Below are positions 15,201 through 27,312 of a DNA stretch of 64,000 nucleotides, one piece after another. The stretch is from Citrobacter sp. FP75 (GTDB taxonomy: Bacteria; Pseudomonadota; Gammaproteobacteria; Enterobacterales; Enterobacteriaceae). The stretch is from assembly GCF_018342065.1 (NCBI RefSeq), contig NZ_JAFDOE010000005.1, positions 186,001 through 250,000 on the forward strand, given 5' to 3'. The notes below the pieces were generated by a model. It did no database searches and was not told the origin of the DNA. It saw only the letters and a list, made by a program, of their open reading frames with translations. Within the stretch, counting starts at the first letter, position 1, and every line of letters begins with the position of its first letter. Position numbers and translations under genes: made by a program.

Positions 15201-15629
15201 ATGATCAACGTTATTGTTGCCTCCCATGGTCCTCTGGCGGAAGCGCTTCTCGCTAGCGGCCGCATGGTTTACGGGGAATTACCGCATGTTTTCACTGTAA
15301 CACTGAACGAGCAGGCGGGTATTGAAGGGTTTAAACAAGACTTTGCCAGCACGCTGAAGAGAGCCGGTCACAGCGCTGACGGCGTGCTGGTGCTGTGTGA
15401 TATGCAAAGCGGAACCCCGTGGAACGTAGCTTGTCAGCACGCGTTTTCTCCCGAAACCACACCTCCCCTCGCCGTCGTGGCAGGCGTGAATTTCCCGATG
15501 CTGCTGCAAAGCGAAGAGATCTGCCATTTAACGGATGTTCACGCCGCAGCCGATGAGCTGTTGGCGTTGACGGTACCCACTCTGATTAAAGCCGCCCCGG
15601 TCTTATCCGTTCAGTCCGACGATTTTTAA
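15201..15629 (+). CDS. Mannose-family PTS component EIIA
   Basis: A 142-residue cytoplasmic PTS phosphocarrier of the mannose/fructose/sorbose (EIIA-Man) type. The phospho-acceptor histidine is His9 in MINVIVASHGPLAEAL, and the core LVLCDMQSGTPWN is the family's DxxGGTP-like motif with a variant MQSGTP. It takes phosphate from HPr and passes it to the EIIB encoded 11 bp downstream. The operon order A-B-C-D is complete. Confidence 0.93.
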   Translation: MINVIVASHGPLAEALLASGRMVYGELPHVFTVTLNEQAGIEGFKQDFASTLKRAGHSADGVLVLCDMQSGTPWNVACQHAFSPETTPPLAVVAGVNFPMLLQSEEICHLTDVHAAADELLALTVPTLIKAAPVLSVQSDDF

Positions 15630-15640
15630 AGGAAACCACT

Positions 15641-16135
15641 ATGAGTATTTCTTTTGTACGTATCGATGACCGCGTAATCCATGGGCAGCTCGTGACACGA
15701 TGGGCCAAAGAGCTGCCCTGCGATGGGATTGTCGCTATTGACGATGCCGTCGCGGCCGACCCGCTGCTCTCATCGGTGATGAAAGGCGCCGTGCAGGACA
15801 CTAAAGTCTGGCTGTTCGATACCGCCACAGCGATTGAAAAACTGCCAAAAGTCATTGCCAGCGAGAAGCGCTATTTCGTTATCGGTAAATCCCCACTCAC
15901 TCTGCAACGCATTGAGGAAGCCGGCATCAGTCTGAAAAATGCCAATGGCAAGATAAATGTCGGCCCGATGAGCGCCCGCGCGGATACCACCACCATCGGT
16001 CCGAATCAGTCGGTCAATGCTGACGAAATCACCGCCTTTGACTGGCTGACGCAGCGCGGGCATCTGGTTGAATTCCGCCTGGTTCCCGATGCCAGCTGCT
16101 ACAGCTGGCAGGACGCCCGCCAGAAGCTGAAATAA
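15641..16135 (+). CDS. Mannose-family PTS component EIIB
   Basis: A 164-residue EIIB of the mannose/sorbose class. The N-terminal motif VRIDDRVIHGQLVTRW contains the active histidine (His14), phosphorylated by EIIA and donating to the incoming sugar. The length and the C-terminal region, rich in LVPDASCYSWQDARQKL, are usual for the family. AGGAAACC precedes the ATG. Cytoplasmic, peripheral to the EIIC/EIID membrane complex. Confidence 0.94.
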   Translation: MSISFVRIDDRVIHGQLVTRWAKELPCDGIVAIDDAVAADPLLSSVMKGAVQDTKVWLFDTATAIEKLPKVIASEKRYFVIGKSPLTLQRIEEAGISLKNANGKINVGPMSARADTTTIGPNQSVNADEITAFDWLTQRGHLVEFRLVPDASCYSWQDARQKLK

Positions 16136-16145
16136 GGAGCGCACG

Positions 16146-16943
16146 ATGATTATCGAAGCTACGCTAATTGGCATTCTTTGCTATCTGGGCGCGCTTAGCA
16201 GCCCCTGGCTTCTGGGGCTGACCGGCGGCTGGTATCTCATTACCCGACCTCTGGTATCCGGAATGCTGGTTGGGCTTATTCTCGGCGACCTGAAAACGGG
16301 GATCATGATAGGCGTTGCGGTACAGGCAGTGTATATCGCCATGGTAACGCCGGGCGGTTCAATGCCCGCGGATCTCAACTTTGTCGCTTATCCGGCCATT
16401 GCACTGGGTATTTTGTCTGGAAAGGGGCCGGAAGTGGCGGTGGCACTGGCAGCCACAATTGGCATCGCCGGGACCATTTTATTCAACGCCATGATGGTGC
16501 TGAACTCCTTCTGGAACCACCGGGCAGATGTGGCGCTGGATCGCGGCGATGAACGTGGACTGTATCTGAACAGCGCTATCTGGCCGCAAGCCACCAACTT
16601 TATTTTGCGTTTCGTGCCGACGTTTATCGCGGTCTATTTCGGCGCACAGTACATCAGCGGATTTATGGACAGCCTGCCGAAAATCGTTCTGTCAACGATG
16701 AACGTGCTGGGTGGCATCCTGCCCGCCGTCGGGATCGCCATCCTGCTAAAACAGATCATCAAGAACTACACCATGCTGATCTACTTTCTGGTTGGCTTCA
16801 TCTGCATTGTGTTTTTAAAGCTCAACATGGTTGCGCTGGTGATCGTCGGTTCGCTACTGGCGCTTATTCATTACAACTACAAACCGGAACCACCGCAGGC
16901 TACGGGTGCGAAACCGGTGGTCGATGATGAGGATGAATTCTGA
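16146..16943 (+). CDS. Mannose-family PTS component EIIC
   Basis: A 265-residue membrane permease subunit with about eight hydrophobic segments, carrying the EIIC-Man features GDLKTGIMIGVAVQAVYIAM and GGSMPADLNFVAYPAIALGI. The C-terminal tail (residues 245-265) is hydrophilic and acidic. Its stop codon overlaps the EIID start by one base (TGATG), implying translational coupling. With EIID it forms the sugar channel in the inner membrane. Confidence 0.94.
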   Translation: MIIEATLIGILCYLGALSSPWLLGLTGGWYLITRPLVSGMLVGLILGDLKTGIMIGVAVQAVYIAMVTPGGSMPADLNFVAYPAIALGILSGKGPEVAVALAATIGIAGTILFNAMMVLNSFWNHRADVALDRGDERGLYLNSAIWPQATNFILRFVPTFIAVYFGAQYISGFMDSLPKIVLSTMNVLGGILPAVGIAILLKQIIKNYTMLIYFLVGFICIVFLKLNMVALVIVGSLLALIHYNYKPEPPQATGAKPVVDDEDEF

Positions 16944-17761
16944 TGGAAGATCGTACTCTTACCCGTAAAGATCTGCGCCGCTGCTGGCGGGCGTGGATGA
17001 TGCATAACCTGTCGTCAATGAGCTTTGAGCGCCTTGAATCCTTTGGCTTTTGTCTGAGTATGCTGCCGGTCGCGAAAAAGCTCTACCCGGATGCTGCCCA
17101 GCGTACCGAAATGCTGCGTCGCCACGCCTCGTTTTATAATACGGAGCCGCAGATCGGCGCGATCGTTAACGGTATGGCGCTGGGGCTGGAAGAGAAAAAA
17201 GCCAACGGCGAACCGATCGACGGCGAGACAATCAATACCCTGAAAGTTGGGCTGATGGGGCCAATTGCCGGGATCGGTGATTCGATGATCCCCGGAATGC
17301 TGATCCCGATTCTGCTGAGTATCGGTATGGCGCTGGCGGCGGGCGGCAATATTCTGGGGCCTCTGTTTTATACCGTCGCCTGGCTTGCGATTATCATTCC
17401 TGGCTCGTGGTTCCTGTTTCTCAAAGGCTACAAAATGGGTTCTGGCTCGGTGGAGATGCTGGTCAGCAGCAAATCGGCCCGGCTGCGCGAAGCGTTATCG
17501 TTGCTGGGTGTGTTTGTTATGGGCGGCGTGGCGGCAAGCTACGTTAAGCTTGGCACCGGGCTGGAATTTATCACCAAGGACGGCGTCAATATCCACGTTC
17601 AGCAAATGCTGGATGGCATCTTCCCACAGTTGCTGCCGCTGGTTGTGGTGCTTGGCACCTGGTATCTGATGGCCAAGCGCGGCGTGTCGCCAGTGAAAGC
17701 GATGATTTTACTGCTGGTACTGGCGGCGCTTGGCGTCGCCACGGGCCTGTTTGCGGGGTAA
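16943..17761 (+). CDS. Mannose-family PTS component EIID
   Basis: A 272-residue EIID subunit. The N-terminal cytoplasmic part (LTRKDLRRCWRAWMMHNLSSMSFERLESFGFCLSMLPVAKKLYP, here cited as separate known family blocks) is followed by the GLMGPIAGIGDSMIPGMLIPI core and C-terminal membrane spans near residues 185 and 225-272. It is the last gene of the operon. Downstream lies the large palindromic intergenic element rather than a simple terminator. Confidence 0.92.
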   Translation: MEDRTLTRKDLRRCWRAWMMHNLSSMSFERLESFGFCLSMLPVAKKLYPDAAQRTEMLRRHASFYNTEPQIGAIVNGMALGLEEKKANGEPIDGETINTLKVGLMGPIAGIGDSMIPGMLIPILLSIGMALAAGGNILGPLFYTVAWLAIIIPGSWFLFLKGYKMGSGSVEMLVSSKSARLREALSLLGVFVMGGVAASYVKLGTGLEFITKDGVNIHVQQMLDGIFPQLLPLVVVLGTWYLMAKRGVSPVKAMILLLVLAALGVATGLFAG

Positions 17762-17769
17762 CACTACAA

Positions 17770-18073
17770 CCGGGGCTATTCCTAATGTCAGTCAGTTAAG
17801 TATTATGGAGAACATATCATTCTGGCTTAAGGTTACGTTCACCTCAGCGGTATCATTTCTCTGAAGCGCAGACACCTGTGAACGTGTTAAGGGTACGGCG
17901 ATAGTACCCTTAACACGTTCACAGGGAGTATCGTTTCAAAGAAGTGAAAAACATAAGGTGAACGTAGCAATATACCGGAGGCAACAGGCTCATTACCTCC
18001 GGATGTTCCACTATCAGTTATCGTTACAATCATTTATCTTCGTTAACTGACACGTATTAGGGCAATGCCCCGG
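17770..18073. repeat. Nested palindromic intergenic element
   Basis: Between two convergent operon ends lies a ~300-bp block made of inverted repeats. The ends pair: CCGGGGC (17770) with GCCCCGG (18067), then an 18-bp imperfect inverted repeat (17782-17799 with 18043-18060; 14 of 18 positions, sharing CTAAT and GTCAGTTAA). Inside are a perfect 21-bp hairpin (arms 17876-17896 and 17904-17924, 7-base loop) and a CCGGAGG/CCTCCGG hairpin (17975-18002). ACGTTCAC recurs at 17835 and 17915, and its complement at 17878 and 17958, both at exactly 80-bp spacing. It may act as a bidirectional terminator, a MITE-like element, or both. It does not match REP or ERIC consensus. Confidence 0.8.
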
Positions 18074-18078
18074 TTTTC

Positions 18079-18861
18079 TTATGGATGAAAGTTTTGCCAC
18101 AGCTCTGGGTGCTTATCCGGGCGTGAGATAAATTGAAAGCGTGCCGGGTCCTCGATGAATTGCTGATAGACAGGCGCAGAGGTAATCGAGAACTCCGTAT
18201 AGTGTCGGGGCGTAACGGCCTGCAGTCGTCCGGGGAGGTAACGCGGATTATGCTGCCAGATAACATGGTTACCCTGCAGTAACGGGTACCATGCCAGCCC
18301 TTTATGCGCACGCACGGCATCGTACTCAAAACCATATTCACGATCGCACCACGCCCCAAAGGTTAATGGCACATTCGGGTCTGCAGATATAGTGGCATGC
18401 CCCCAACCGGGTGGTACCAGCACTTTCTCACCGGGTCCGGCAATCACAGCAAAACAGCGGCCAGGATCGTCCTCAACATACTCCTGCATGTAAATTATCG
18501 CTTTCCCCTGCCAGATTTCGTAAAGCTCCGGCGGGGACCAGCCGCTGTGCTGGCTGATTCGATGAATATGCCCCTGGCTACGCACCGGCTCTTCACCCAA
18601 ACGCCCGGCTGCATAGGTCACCACCCCAAACAGCAGCATTCGCTTTTGCAGTTCTTCGCGATCCTGCACCCGCGCCACGTCCATCGCGATGGCATACACC
18701 TCTTCCGGTCCTTCACAATTTGGATCGCGCAGTGAGGCGCGAATGTGATCAAGTCGGCGAATCTCCGGCATCGGTCCGGTCACGTCATCCCCATAGCTAA
18801 AACCAAGCGGGTGATGGTGGACCGTCATATCCAGGCCGTAAGAATGCGCTGAATCAGCCAT
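18079..18861 (-). CDS. Cupin protein, glucose-6-phosphate-isomerase-like (second of pair)
   Basis: A 260-residue protein of the cupin phosphoglucose-isomerase group. The metal site reads RSQGHIHRI with His98 and His100, followed by PELYEIWQGK with Glu112, and a later histidine in PPGWGHATIS. The start at 18861 is chosen because AAGGAGGT lies five bases upstream; the frame is open for 13 more Arg-rich codons, which look spurious. It overlaps the preceding cupin gene by 8 bp, so the two are co-translated. It is longer than typical archaeal-type PGIs (~190). The substrate is not known; by context, a phosphosugar made by the neighbouring PTS. Confidence 0.82.
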   Translation of the reverse strand: MADSAHSYGLDMTVHHHPLGFSYGDDVTGPMPEIRRLDHIRASLRDPNCEGPEEVYAIAMDVARVQDREELQKRMLLFGVVTYAAGRLGEEPVRSQGHIHRISQHSGWSPPELYEIWQGKAIIYMQEYVEDDPGRCFAVIAGPGEKVLVPPGWGHATISADPNVPLTFGAWCDREYGFEYDAVRAHKGLAWYPLLQGNHVIWQHNPRYLPGRLQAVTPRHYTEFSITSAPVYQQFIEDPARFQFISRPDKHPELWQNFHP

Positions 18862-19417
18862 TCTGTACCTCCTTCGCCTGGACCGTCTTATTCTCCTCAA
18901 AGACTCTTATTCTGAAGCCCCTGGCGAGCGCCGCATAGTCATGACCCGCAACCCCTGGCCATACGGCAAGCGCAGACAGTACGTCTTCCCCGGTGTTGAT
19001 TAATCGATGAGCAGTAAAACCAGGAATGATATGGACAGAGCCCGCGAATACCTTTTCCAGCCGCGCGTCGCCCTGCTCAGTTTGCAGCAACAGCAGACCC
19101 GTGCCGCGCAGGCCAAAATAGACTTCTCCCTGTTCACGGCGCGCATGGAAATGCCCGCGAGTCATAAAATACTCGCCGCCGACCCGGCCTGGATAAAGAT
19201 GGGTAACACCGGTATAGAGTTCGCCTTCGGCGGGAGAGGAATCCAGCATCTCCACGTCATACACGACCTGCTCACCGGCCAGTTTCTGGCGGACAGGCTC
19301 ATCGGCAAAAACGTCAGTAAGATCCTGAATCCGGGTTGATTTACGCAATAACGGGCCACCGGCTAACGCGCCGCTCGCCCACGCCACTTGCGGTGGCTGG
19401 ATAAAAAAATGGTTCAT
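18854..19417 (-). CDS. Cupin glucose-6-phosphate isomerase, archaeal type
   Basis: A 187-residue single-domain cupin with the archaeal-type PGI signature TRGHFHARREQGEVYFGLRGTG: metal ligands His89, His91 and Glu98. The late histidine is in VHIIPGFTAHRLIN. Such metalloenzymes interconvert aldose and ketose 6-phosphates (glucose/fructose, sometimes mannose). It is the first gene of a two-cistron unit whose promoter region holds a LacI-type palindrome at 19460, tying it to the PTS operon across the palindromic element. E. coli K-12 has no counterpart at this site. Confidence 0.88.
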   Translation of the reverse strand: MNHFFIQPPQVAWASGALAGGPLLRKSTRIQDLTDVFADEPVRQKLAGEQVVYDVEMLDSSPAEGELYTGVTHLYPGRVGGEYFMTRGHFHARREQGEVYFGLRGTGLLLLQTEQGDARLEKVFAGSVHIIPGFTAHRLINTGEDVLSALAVWPGVAGHDYAALARGFRIRVFEENKTVQAKEVQNG

Positions 19418-19459
19418 ACGTGTCTCCGGCCCGAGGAGAACAACAGCATCAGATTAGCA

Positions 19460-19475
19460 GATTAATCGATTAACC
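19460..19475. promoter_or_regulatory. Palindromic operator 4 (LacI-type), before the cupin operon
   Basis: GATTAATCGATTAACC, nearly identical to the site at 13408, lies 43 bp upstream of the first cupin gene. The symmetry extends outward through TTAGCAG/CTGCTAA. Confidence 0.75.
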
Positions 19476-19514
19476 TGCTAATTCCATCAACATATTGCGG
19501 GCCGGGTCACAACC

Positions 19515-20429
19515 TCACGGAGCCAGCGCCAGCACCTCTGCCACCCACTGCTGAAAACCTGCCACATCAAGATCCAGCGCAACTCTGGCGTTCGCCGGTT
19601 GACCCAAACGCCCTTCGATGTCCACCACCGTCGTACCGGAGGTATATTCACCCTGGGTTTCCACCGCCACAAAGCAGGAGTGCAGCGTAAACAGCTCCGG
19701 GCGGGCCAGCCAGGCAATGGCGCAGAGATCGTGCATGCGCAGCCCGGTATTCATACTGCCACTTCGGTAATGACTGAACAGCGCGTGCAGCATTTTTCCC
19801 GTCTGGTTAAGCTGAGGTAACGTCGCCAGGTAGTCCGGCGCAAGCATCGCCTGGTTAGTGACGTCCAGGCCGCACATCACAATCTCCAGACCACTCTGGA
19901 AGACTTTCGCCGCGGCCTCGGGGTCGATAGCAATGTTAAATTCCGCGTTAGGCGTGAAGTTCCCCCGCCCGGCTGAACCGCCCATAATTACCAGACGGTA
20001 AATGTTGAATACGCATTCAGGATAATGGGTAAGCAGTAGCGCAATGTTCGTCAGGGGGCCAATTGCTACCAGCGTCACGGGCTGCGGGGCATGCATCAGC
20101 GCATCGCGAATAGCCTGGAAGGCGGGTTTTGCCATCGCCTGGCGGTCGTGCTCGACAAATTCATACCCTTCCATTCCCGACTCACCGTGTACGGAAGCGG
20201 CATCACGCAGCGGCCGCACCAGCGGCATGGATGCTCCCTGCGCCAGAGGAACATCCGCATTCCAGAAATGCAGCAGTTGCAACGCATTGCGGGTGGTTTT
20301 TTCCACTGAAACATTGCCTGCTACCGTGGTCATTAGTTGCAGATCCAGCTCGGGGGCAAACAGCGCGGCGGCAATAGCGGCGGCATCATCAATGCCGGGA
20401 TCGGTATCAAGAATGATCGGTAAGCGCAT
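19515..20429 (-). CDS. rihC: Ribonucleoside hydrolase RihC
   Basis: A 304-residue nucleoside hydrolase that cleaves purine and pyrimidine ribonucleosides to base and ribose. The calcium-binding N-terminal DTDPGIDD motif is at residues 8-15 and the conserved [18 protein letters not shown] block near residue 150. Length equals E. coli RihC. It is separated from ispH by that gene's terminator and has its own start with GGAGAAACC. The protein ends 98 bp before the cupin operon start; operator 4 lies in that gap, so the cupin genes are probably transcribed separately. Confidence 0.95.
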   Translation of the reverse strand: MRLPIILDTDPGIDDAAAIAAALFAPELDLQLMTTVAGNVSVEKTTRNALQLLHFWNADVPLAQGASMPLVRPLRDAASVHGESGMEGYEFVEHDRQAMAKPAFQAIRDALMHAPQPVTLVAIGPLTNIALLLTHYPECVFNIYRLVIMGGSAGRGNFTPNAEFNIAIDPEAAAKVFQSGLEIVMCGLDVTNQAMLAPDYLATLPQLNQTGKMLHALFSHYRSGSMNTGLRMHDLCAIAWLARPELFTLHSCFVAVETQGEYTSGTTVVDIEGRLGQPANARVALDLDVAGFQQWVAEVLALAP

Positions 20430-20440
20430 GGTTTCTCCAT

Positions 20441-20471
20441 AAAAAAATGCCAGACGTTAGGTCTGGCATCT
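20441..20471 (-). terminator. Intrinsic terminator of the ileS-lspA-fkpB-ispH operon
   Basis: Minus-strand stem ATGCCAGAC/GTCTGGCAT with a five-base loop followed by a seven-T run, directly after the ispH stop. Confidence 0.92.
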
Positions 20472-20495
20472 TCTCATAATCGTAACCGGAAAGAC

Positions 20496-21446
20496 TTACT
20501 CTACTTCACGAACATCCACACGCAGCTCTTTTGGCACTTCGAAAACGATGTTTTCTTCACGGCCTTCCAGTGGGATAGCGTCCCCACCGCCGAGTTCCTG
20601 CAGGCGGGCTATCACGTTTTGCACCAGAATATCCGGCGCAGAGGCCCCGGCCGTCACACCGACGCACGCCGCTTCTTTCACCCAGGCTTCCTGGATGTCG
20701 GTTGCGTCGTCGATCAGATACGCCGCTTTCCCCATACGCTGGGCCAGTTCCGCCAGCCGGTTGGAGTTAGAGGAGTTTTTCGAACCGACCACCAGCACCA
20801 CATCGGCTTGTTCCGCCAGCGCGCGAACCGCTTCCTGACGGTTGGTGGTGGCGTAGCAGATATCGTCTTTGCGCGGCCCAACAATTTTCGGGAAGCGTTG
20901 GCGCAGCGCGTCGATCACATCAGACGTGTCGTCAACCGAGAGCGTGGTCTGCGTCATGAAGGAGAGCTTACCTTCATTTTTGACATTCAGCGTCAACACG
21001 TCTTCCGGTGATTCCACCAGGTACATCCCCCCCAACGGGTTGCTGTACTGGCCCATCGTACCTTCGACTTCCGGGTGTCCGGCGTGGCCAATCAGAATCG
21101 ACTCTTCACCACGACGGCTGGCGCGCGCAACTTCCATATGCACTTTGGTCACCAGCGGGCAGGTTGCATCAAAAACCGTGAGATCGCGGCCTTTGGCTTC
21201 GTTACGCACGGCCTGAGACACGCCGTGGGCAGAGAAGATCAGGATCGCGCCGTCCGGCACTTCACTGATTTGCTCGATAAAAATGGCCCCACGTTCGCGC
21301 AGGCTATCTACCACATAGCGGTTATGCACCACTTCATGACGGACATAAATCGGCGCGCCGTAAATAGCCAGCGCGTTTTCCACAATGCTGATAGCGCGGT
21401 CTACGCCAGCGCAGAAGCCGCGCGGGTTAGCCAACAGGATCTGCAT
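20496..21446 (-). CDS. ispH: 4-hydroxy-3-methylbut-2-enyl diphosphate reductase IspH
   Basis: The last enzyme of the MEP isoprenoid pathway, an iron-sulfur reductase making IPP and DMAPP. The start at 21446 follows GGAGG and gives 316 residues, the E. coli length; the frame is open 33 codons further upstream but runs through fkpB. Cluster cysteines appear at [10 protein letters not shown] (Cys12), DATCPLVTK and DDICYATTN. It follows fkpB by one base and ends the operon at a strong terminator. Essential, cytoplasmic. Confidence 0.98.
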   Translation of the reverse strand: MQILLANPRGFCAGVDRAISIVENALAIYGAPIYVRHEVVHNRYVVDSLRERGAIFIEQISEVPDGAILIFSAHGVSQAVRNEAKGRDLTVFDATCPLVTKVHMEVARASRRGEESILIGHAGHPEVEGTMGQYSNPLGGMYLVESPEDVLTLNVKNEGKLSFMTQTTLSVDDTSDVIDALRQRFPKIVGPRKDDICYATTNRQEAVRALAEQADVVLVVGSKNSSNSNRLAELAQRMGKAAYLIDDATDIQEAWVKEAACVGVTAGASAPDILVQNVIARLQELGGGDAIPLEGREENIVFEVPKELRVDVREVE

Positions 21447-21447
21447 T

Positions 21448-21897
21448 TTACGCCTCCAGTGCCGGTTCGACTTCCAGCACTTCAATATCAAAATGAACGG
21501 TATGCCCGGCCAGCGGATGGTTGAAATCAACCGTGATGGAATCACCGTTGATTTCGCGGATCACGCCTGGCATCTCACTGCCGTCCATTGCGGTAAAGAG
21601 CATGATTGCGCCAATTTCTGGCTCGCCCGCGTCCATAAATTCCCGACGCGAGAAATACTGAATGAGGTCCGGGCTTGATACGCCAAAAGCAGCGTCCGGC
21701 TCCAGAGCAAACGTGGTTTTATCGCCCTCTTTTAACCCCAGCAGGTGTTGTTCCAGCCCTTCAGACAGAGAACCGTCGCCCAGGCGAAACAGTGCAGGTT
21801 TGCCATTATTGCGGGTTGACTCTGCGGTGGAGCCATCGTCGAGCTTTAAGGTGAAGTGCACCAGCACCGCACTGTTACTCTGTACTGATTTAGACAT
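21448..21897 (-). CDS. fkpB: FKBP-type peptidyl-prolyl isomerase FkpB
   Basis: A 149-residue SlpA-type FKBP with a prolyl isomerase domain interrupted by an insert-in-flap chaperone domain ([20 protein letters not shown] onward). Start, length and termini ([11 protein letters not shown] to EPALEA) agree with E. coli FkpB. It sits between lspA and ispH, separated from lspA by a REP palindrome. Cytoplasmic folding helper; the physiological client is unclear. Confidence 0.96.
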   Translation of the reverse strand: MSKSVQSNSAVLVHFTLKLDDGSTAESTRNNGKPALFRLGDGSLSEGLEQHLLGLKEGDKTTFALEPDAAFGVSSPDLIQYFSRREFMDAGEPEIGAIMLFTAMDGSEMPGVIREINGDSITVDFNHPLAGHTVHFDIEVLEVEPALEA

Positions 21898-21945
21898 GCA
21901 GGTTGCTCACATAGTGTGCCCGAAGGCGAAAAGGTCGATAAAACT

Positions 21946-21977
21946 GTAGGCCGGATTAGCATAGCGCCATCCGGCCT
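21946..21977. repeat. REP-type palindrome between lspA and fkpB
   Basis: GTAGGCCGGATTAGC ... GCGCCATCCGGCC forms a REP hairpin within the ileS-lspA-fkpB-ispH transcript, where it could set different expression of the two halves. Confidence 0.82.
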
Positions 21978-21981
21978 TTTT

Positions 21982-22478
21982 TTATGCGGCTTTTTGCTCT
22001 TTCGACGGTAAGAAGCCTTCCAGCACAATCAACGCCGCACCGATACAAATCGCCGTATCGGCAAGGTTGAATGTCGCGAAATGCCAGTCACCAACGTAAA
22101 AGTCAATCATATCAACCACGAAGCCGTGCCACAGGCGATCAAACAGATTGCCCAGCGCACCGCCAATGATTAACGCATACGCAATGTTGTTCAGCTTCTG
22201 CGTCGCCTTCGAGCGATACATCATCACCATCAGGATGACACAAATACCGATCGCGATACCGGCAAAGAACCAACGTTGCCAGCCACCGCTGTCGGCTAAG
22301 AAGCTAAACGCCGCGCCATAGTTACGCGCATAGTGCAGATTAAGCGACGGGAACAGCGACACCGTATCCCCCAGAGCAAAATTCTGGAGGATCAGGTATT
22401 TGCTGCCCAAATCAATAATCAGCACGACTACTACCAGCCACAGCCAGCGTAGTCCTGTTGAACAGAGAGGCTTACTCA

Positions 22479-22479
<1 letters not shown>
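21982..22479 (-). CDS. lspA: Lipoprotein signal peptidase LspA
   Basis: A 165-residue inner-membrane aspartyl protease that removes signal peptides from diacylated prolipoproteins. Four hydrophobic segments are visible (about 12-30, 68-88, 96-115, 139-157). The catalytic aspartates lie in [11 protein letters not shown] and [11 protein letters not shown]. Its ATG overlaps the ileS stop by one base (TGATG), so the two are translationally coupled. The C-terminus SKEQKAA differs slightly from E. coli. Confidence 0.97.
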
Positions 22480-25295
<2,816 letters not shown>

Positions 25296-25332
25296 CAGAT
25301 TCTCGGTTCCGTATTTAAAACTCGTATAGGCA

Positions 25333-26271
25333 TTAAGCCGGTTTTGATAGCCCAAAAAATTCGCGGGCAGTTAACTCATCACGCGCAATCTGCGCTTTTA
25401 GTTCATCCAGCGAGGCAAATCGCTGTTCGCTGCGTATTTTTTTACGCAGCACTACATCTATATGGCGACCGTAGAGGTCCATTACAACATCCAGGAGATG
25501 CACCTCTAGCTGCTGGCGTACGCCTGCCACCGTTGGGCGGGTACCGATATTCGCGACCCCAGGTAAAGGTTTATCACCCAGCCCCATCACTTCAACCGCA
25601 TAAACCCCTTTCACCGGAGAAACCTGGCGACGAAGGGGGACATTTGCCGTCGGAAAACCGATGGTACGCCCTAACTCGTCACCGTGAACTACGCGTCCTG
25701 AGATAGTAAAAGGGTGCCCAAGCAGGCTTTCGGCCAGTTGCAGGTTATCTTCTGCCAGCGCCTGACGTACCGCTGTGCTGCTGATGCGCACACCGCCCTC
25801 ACAGAAGGTTTGGGTGCTGGTGACATCAAAACCATACTCAGCGCCCGCTTCCTGTAATAACAAGAAATCGCCCGCACGGCTAGCGCCAAAGCGGAAATCA
25901 TCGCCAACGGCAAGAAATTGTACACCAAGGCGCTTAACCAGCAGGTCGCTGATAAAGGTCTGCGCCGTTAATGCCGCAAAACGCCTGTCAAAGCGCACGC
26001 ACAGTACGTAATCAACGCCGCACTCCGCCAGATAACGCAGCTTTTCCCGTAAGCGAGTTAGTCGCGCCGGGGACTTGTCGGTCGCAAATAGTTCCAGCGG
26101 CTGCGGCTCGAAAATCATCACCACTACCGGTAAATTTCGTTTGCGCCCTTCTTCCTGTAAGCCCTGCAGCAACGCACGATGACCACGGTGCACGCCGTCG
26201 AAATTACCAATAGTCAGCACACACCCATGCGGGGCCTGGCTGAGATTATGTATGCCTCGTATCAGCTTCAT
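25333..26271 (-). CDS. ribF: Bifunctional riboflavin kinase/FAD synthetase RibF
   Basis: A 312-residue enzyme that converts riboflavin to FMN and then FAD. The N-terminal adenylyltransferase domain shows [12 protein letters not shown] (about 21-32), and the C-terminal kinase domain shows [13 protein letters not shown] (about 202). Length is within one residue of E. coli. It is divergent from rpsT and heads the ribF-ileS-lspA-fkpB-ispH operon. Essential, cytoplasmic. Confidence 0.97.
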   Translation of the reverse strand: MKLIRGIHNLSQAPHGCVLTIGNFDGVHRGHRALLQGLQEEGRKRNLPVVVMIFEPQPLELFATDKSPARLTRLREKLRYLAECGVDYVLCVRFDRRFAALTAQTFISDLLVKRLGVQFLAVGDDFRFGASRAGDFLLLQEAGAEYGFDVTSTQTFCEGGVRISSTAVRQALAEDNLQLAESLLGHPFTISGRVVHGDELGRTIGFPTANVPLRRQVSPVKGVYAVEVMGLGDKPLPGVANIGTRPTVAGVRQQLEVHLLDVVMDLYGRHIDVVLRKKIRSEQRFASLDELKAQIARDELTAREFFGLSKPA

Positions 26272-26523
26272 GTCTGGCTCAAAACAGTGAAAATCGTGAA
26301 AGTATACCCTGTACCGCGGTCAACGTTAACCGGCGATTGGTCCTGCGAAACAGAAAGAAGATTGTTTTCATTGCTATGAAACAAATTGACGCCCTTCACG
26401 GGCACGCCAATGCAATTTTTCTCGTGGAAAAGCTGTATTCACGCCACGCAAGCTGGTAGAATCCTGCGCCATCACTACGCAAAGAGTGCTGCAATTTTAA
26501 CGGCGCTTATTTGCACAAATCCA

Positions 26524-26552
26524 TTGACAAAAGAAGGCTAAACGGGCATATT
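26524..26552 (+). promoter_or_regulatory. rpsT promoter P2
   Basis: TTGACA (26524-26529) and CATATT (26547-26552) are separated by 17 bp, and the start region 47 bp upstream of the coding sequence matches the E. coli rpsT promoter from memory. The remainder of the 26.27-26.52 kb gap, between divergent ribF and rpsT, should hold rpsT P1 and the ribF promoter; I see no gene in it. Confidence 0.8.
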
Positions 26553-26565
26553 CCTCGGCCTTTGA

Positions 26566-26862
<297 letters not shown>

Positions 26863-26887
26863 TCGCCTGCTTGTTATCAGCTTTGTG

Positions 26888-26917
26888 AAAAAACCCGCGT
26901 AAAGCGGGTTTTTTTAT
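26888..26917 (+). terminator. Intrinsic terminator of rpsT
   Basis: AAAAAACCCGC, loop GTAAA, GCGGGTTTTTTT: a GC stem with flanking A and T runs, 26 bases after the rpsT stop. Confidence 0.95.
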
Positions 26918-26920
26918 GCC

Positions 26921-27312
26921 TGTCGTTTGTGCAACCAGCTTCGAAGGCAACCACCGTCCACTGACCCTGTTCGTGCTCCTCTAAACCGCTTCTCTTTTCA
27001 GCCAGCCGCCTCACCGGGTAAATGAAAGTTATTTTCTTTCACTGTTTAATTTTTTTAATTTCATTGCTAATCAAATTGTGACCGTCATTGCAAATGACAT
27101 CATTGCTCACCCAAAAACGAATAAACGCAATCCTGATGTAAGATTTGATAATTGATCACAATGCCCGGGTTAACTATTTTTCACCAAACCAATTAACTAC
27201 TATTTTTCTCAAAAGGTTCAAACTTTCAGACAAAAAAAATAACAACCCCCTACTGCTTAGAAAGTAAAAGCTGTTTTTCTGGGCGTATCGCACCAATACA
27301 GGAGTTATCATT
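26921..27312. other. Non-coding region upstream of the GPH symporter gene
   Basis: No gene is supported in this ~390-bp AT-rich stretch. It contains a 15-bp palindrome GTCATTGCAAATGAC (27084-27098) with further TCATTGC half-copies around it, and a weak CRP-like TTGAT-N6-TCACA at 27145-27160. Both are plausible control sites for the symporter/glycosidase pair, whose regulator is not encoded nearby. Confidence 0.5.

Noticed and set aside
17770-18073. ERIC or REP identity for the palindromic element
   Set aside because: Neither the ERIC core nor the GCCGGATGGCG REP signature is present.
18995-19010. TTGATTAATCGATGAG inside the first cupin gene as a fifth operator
   Set aside because: Only one half-site agrees; the other half is lost, and it lies within coding sequence.
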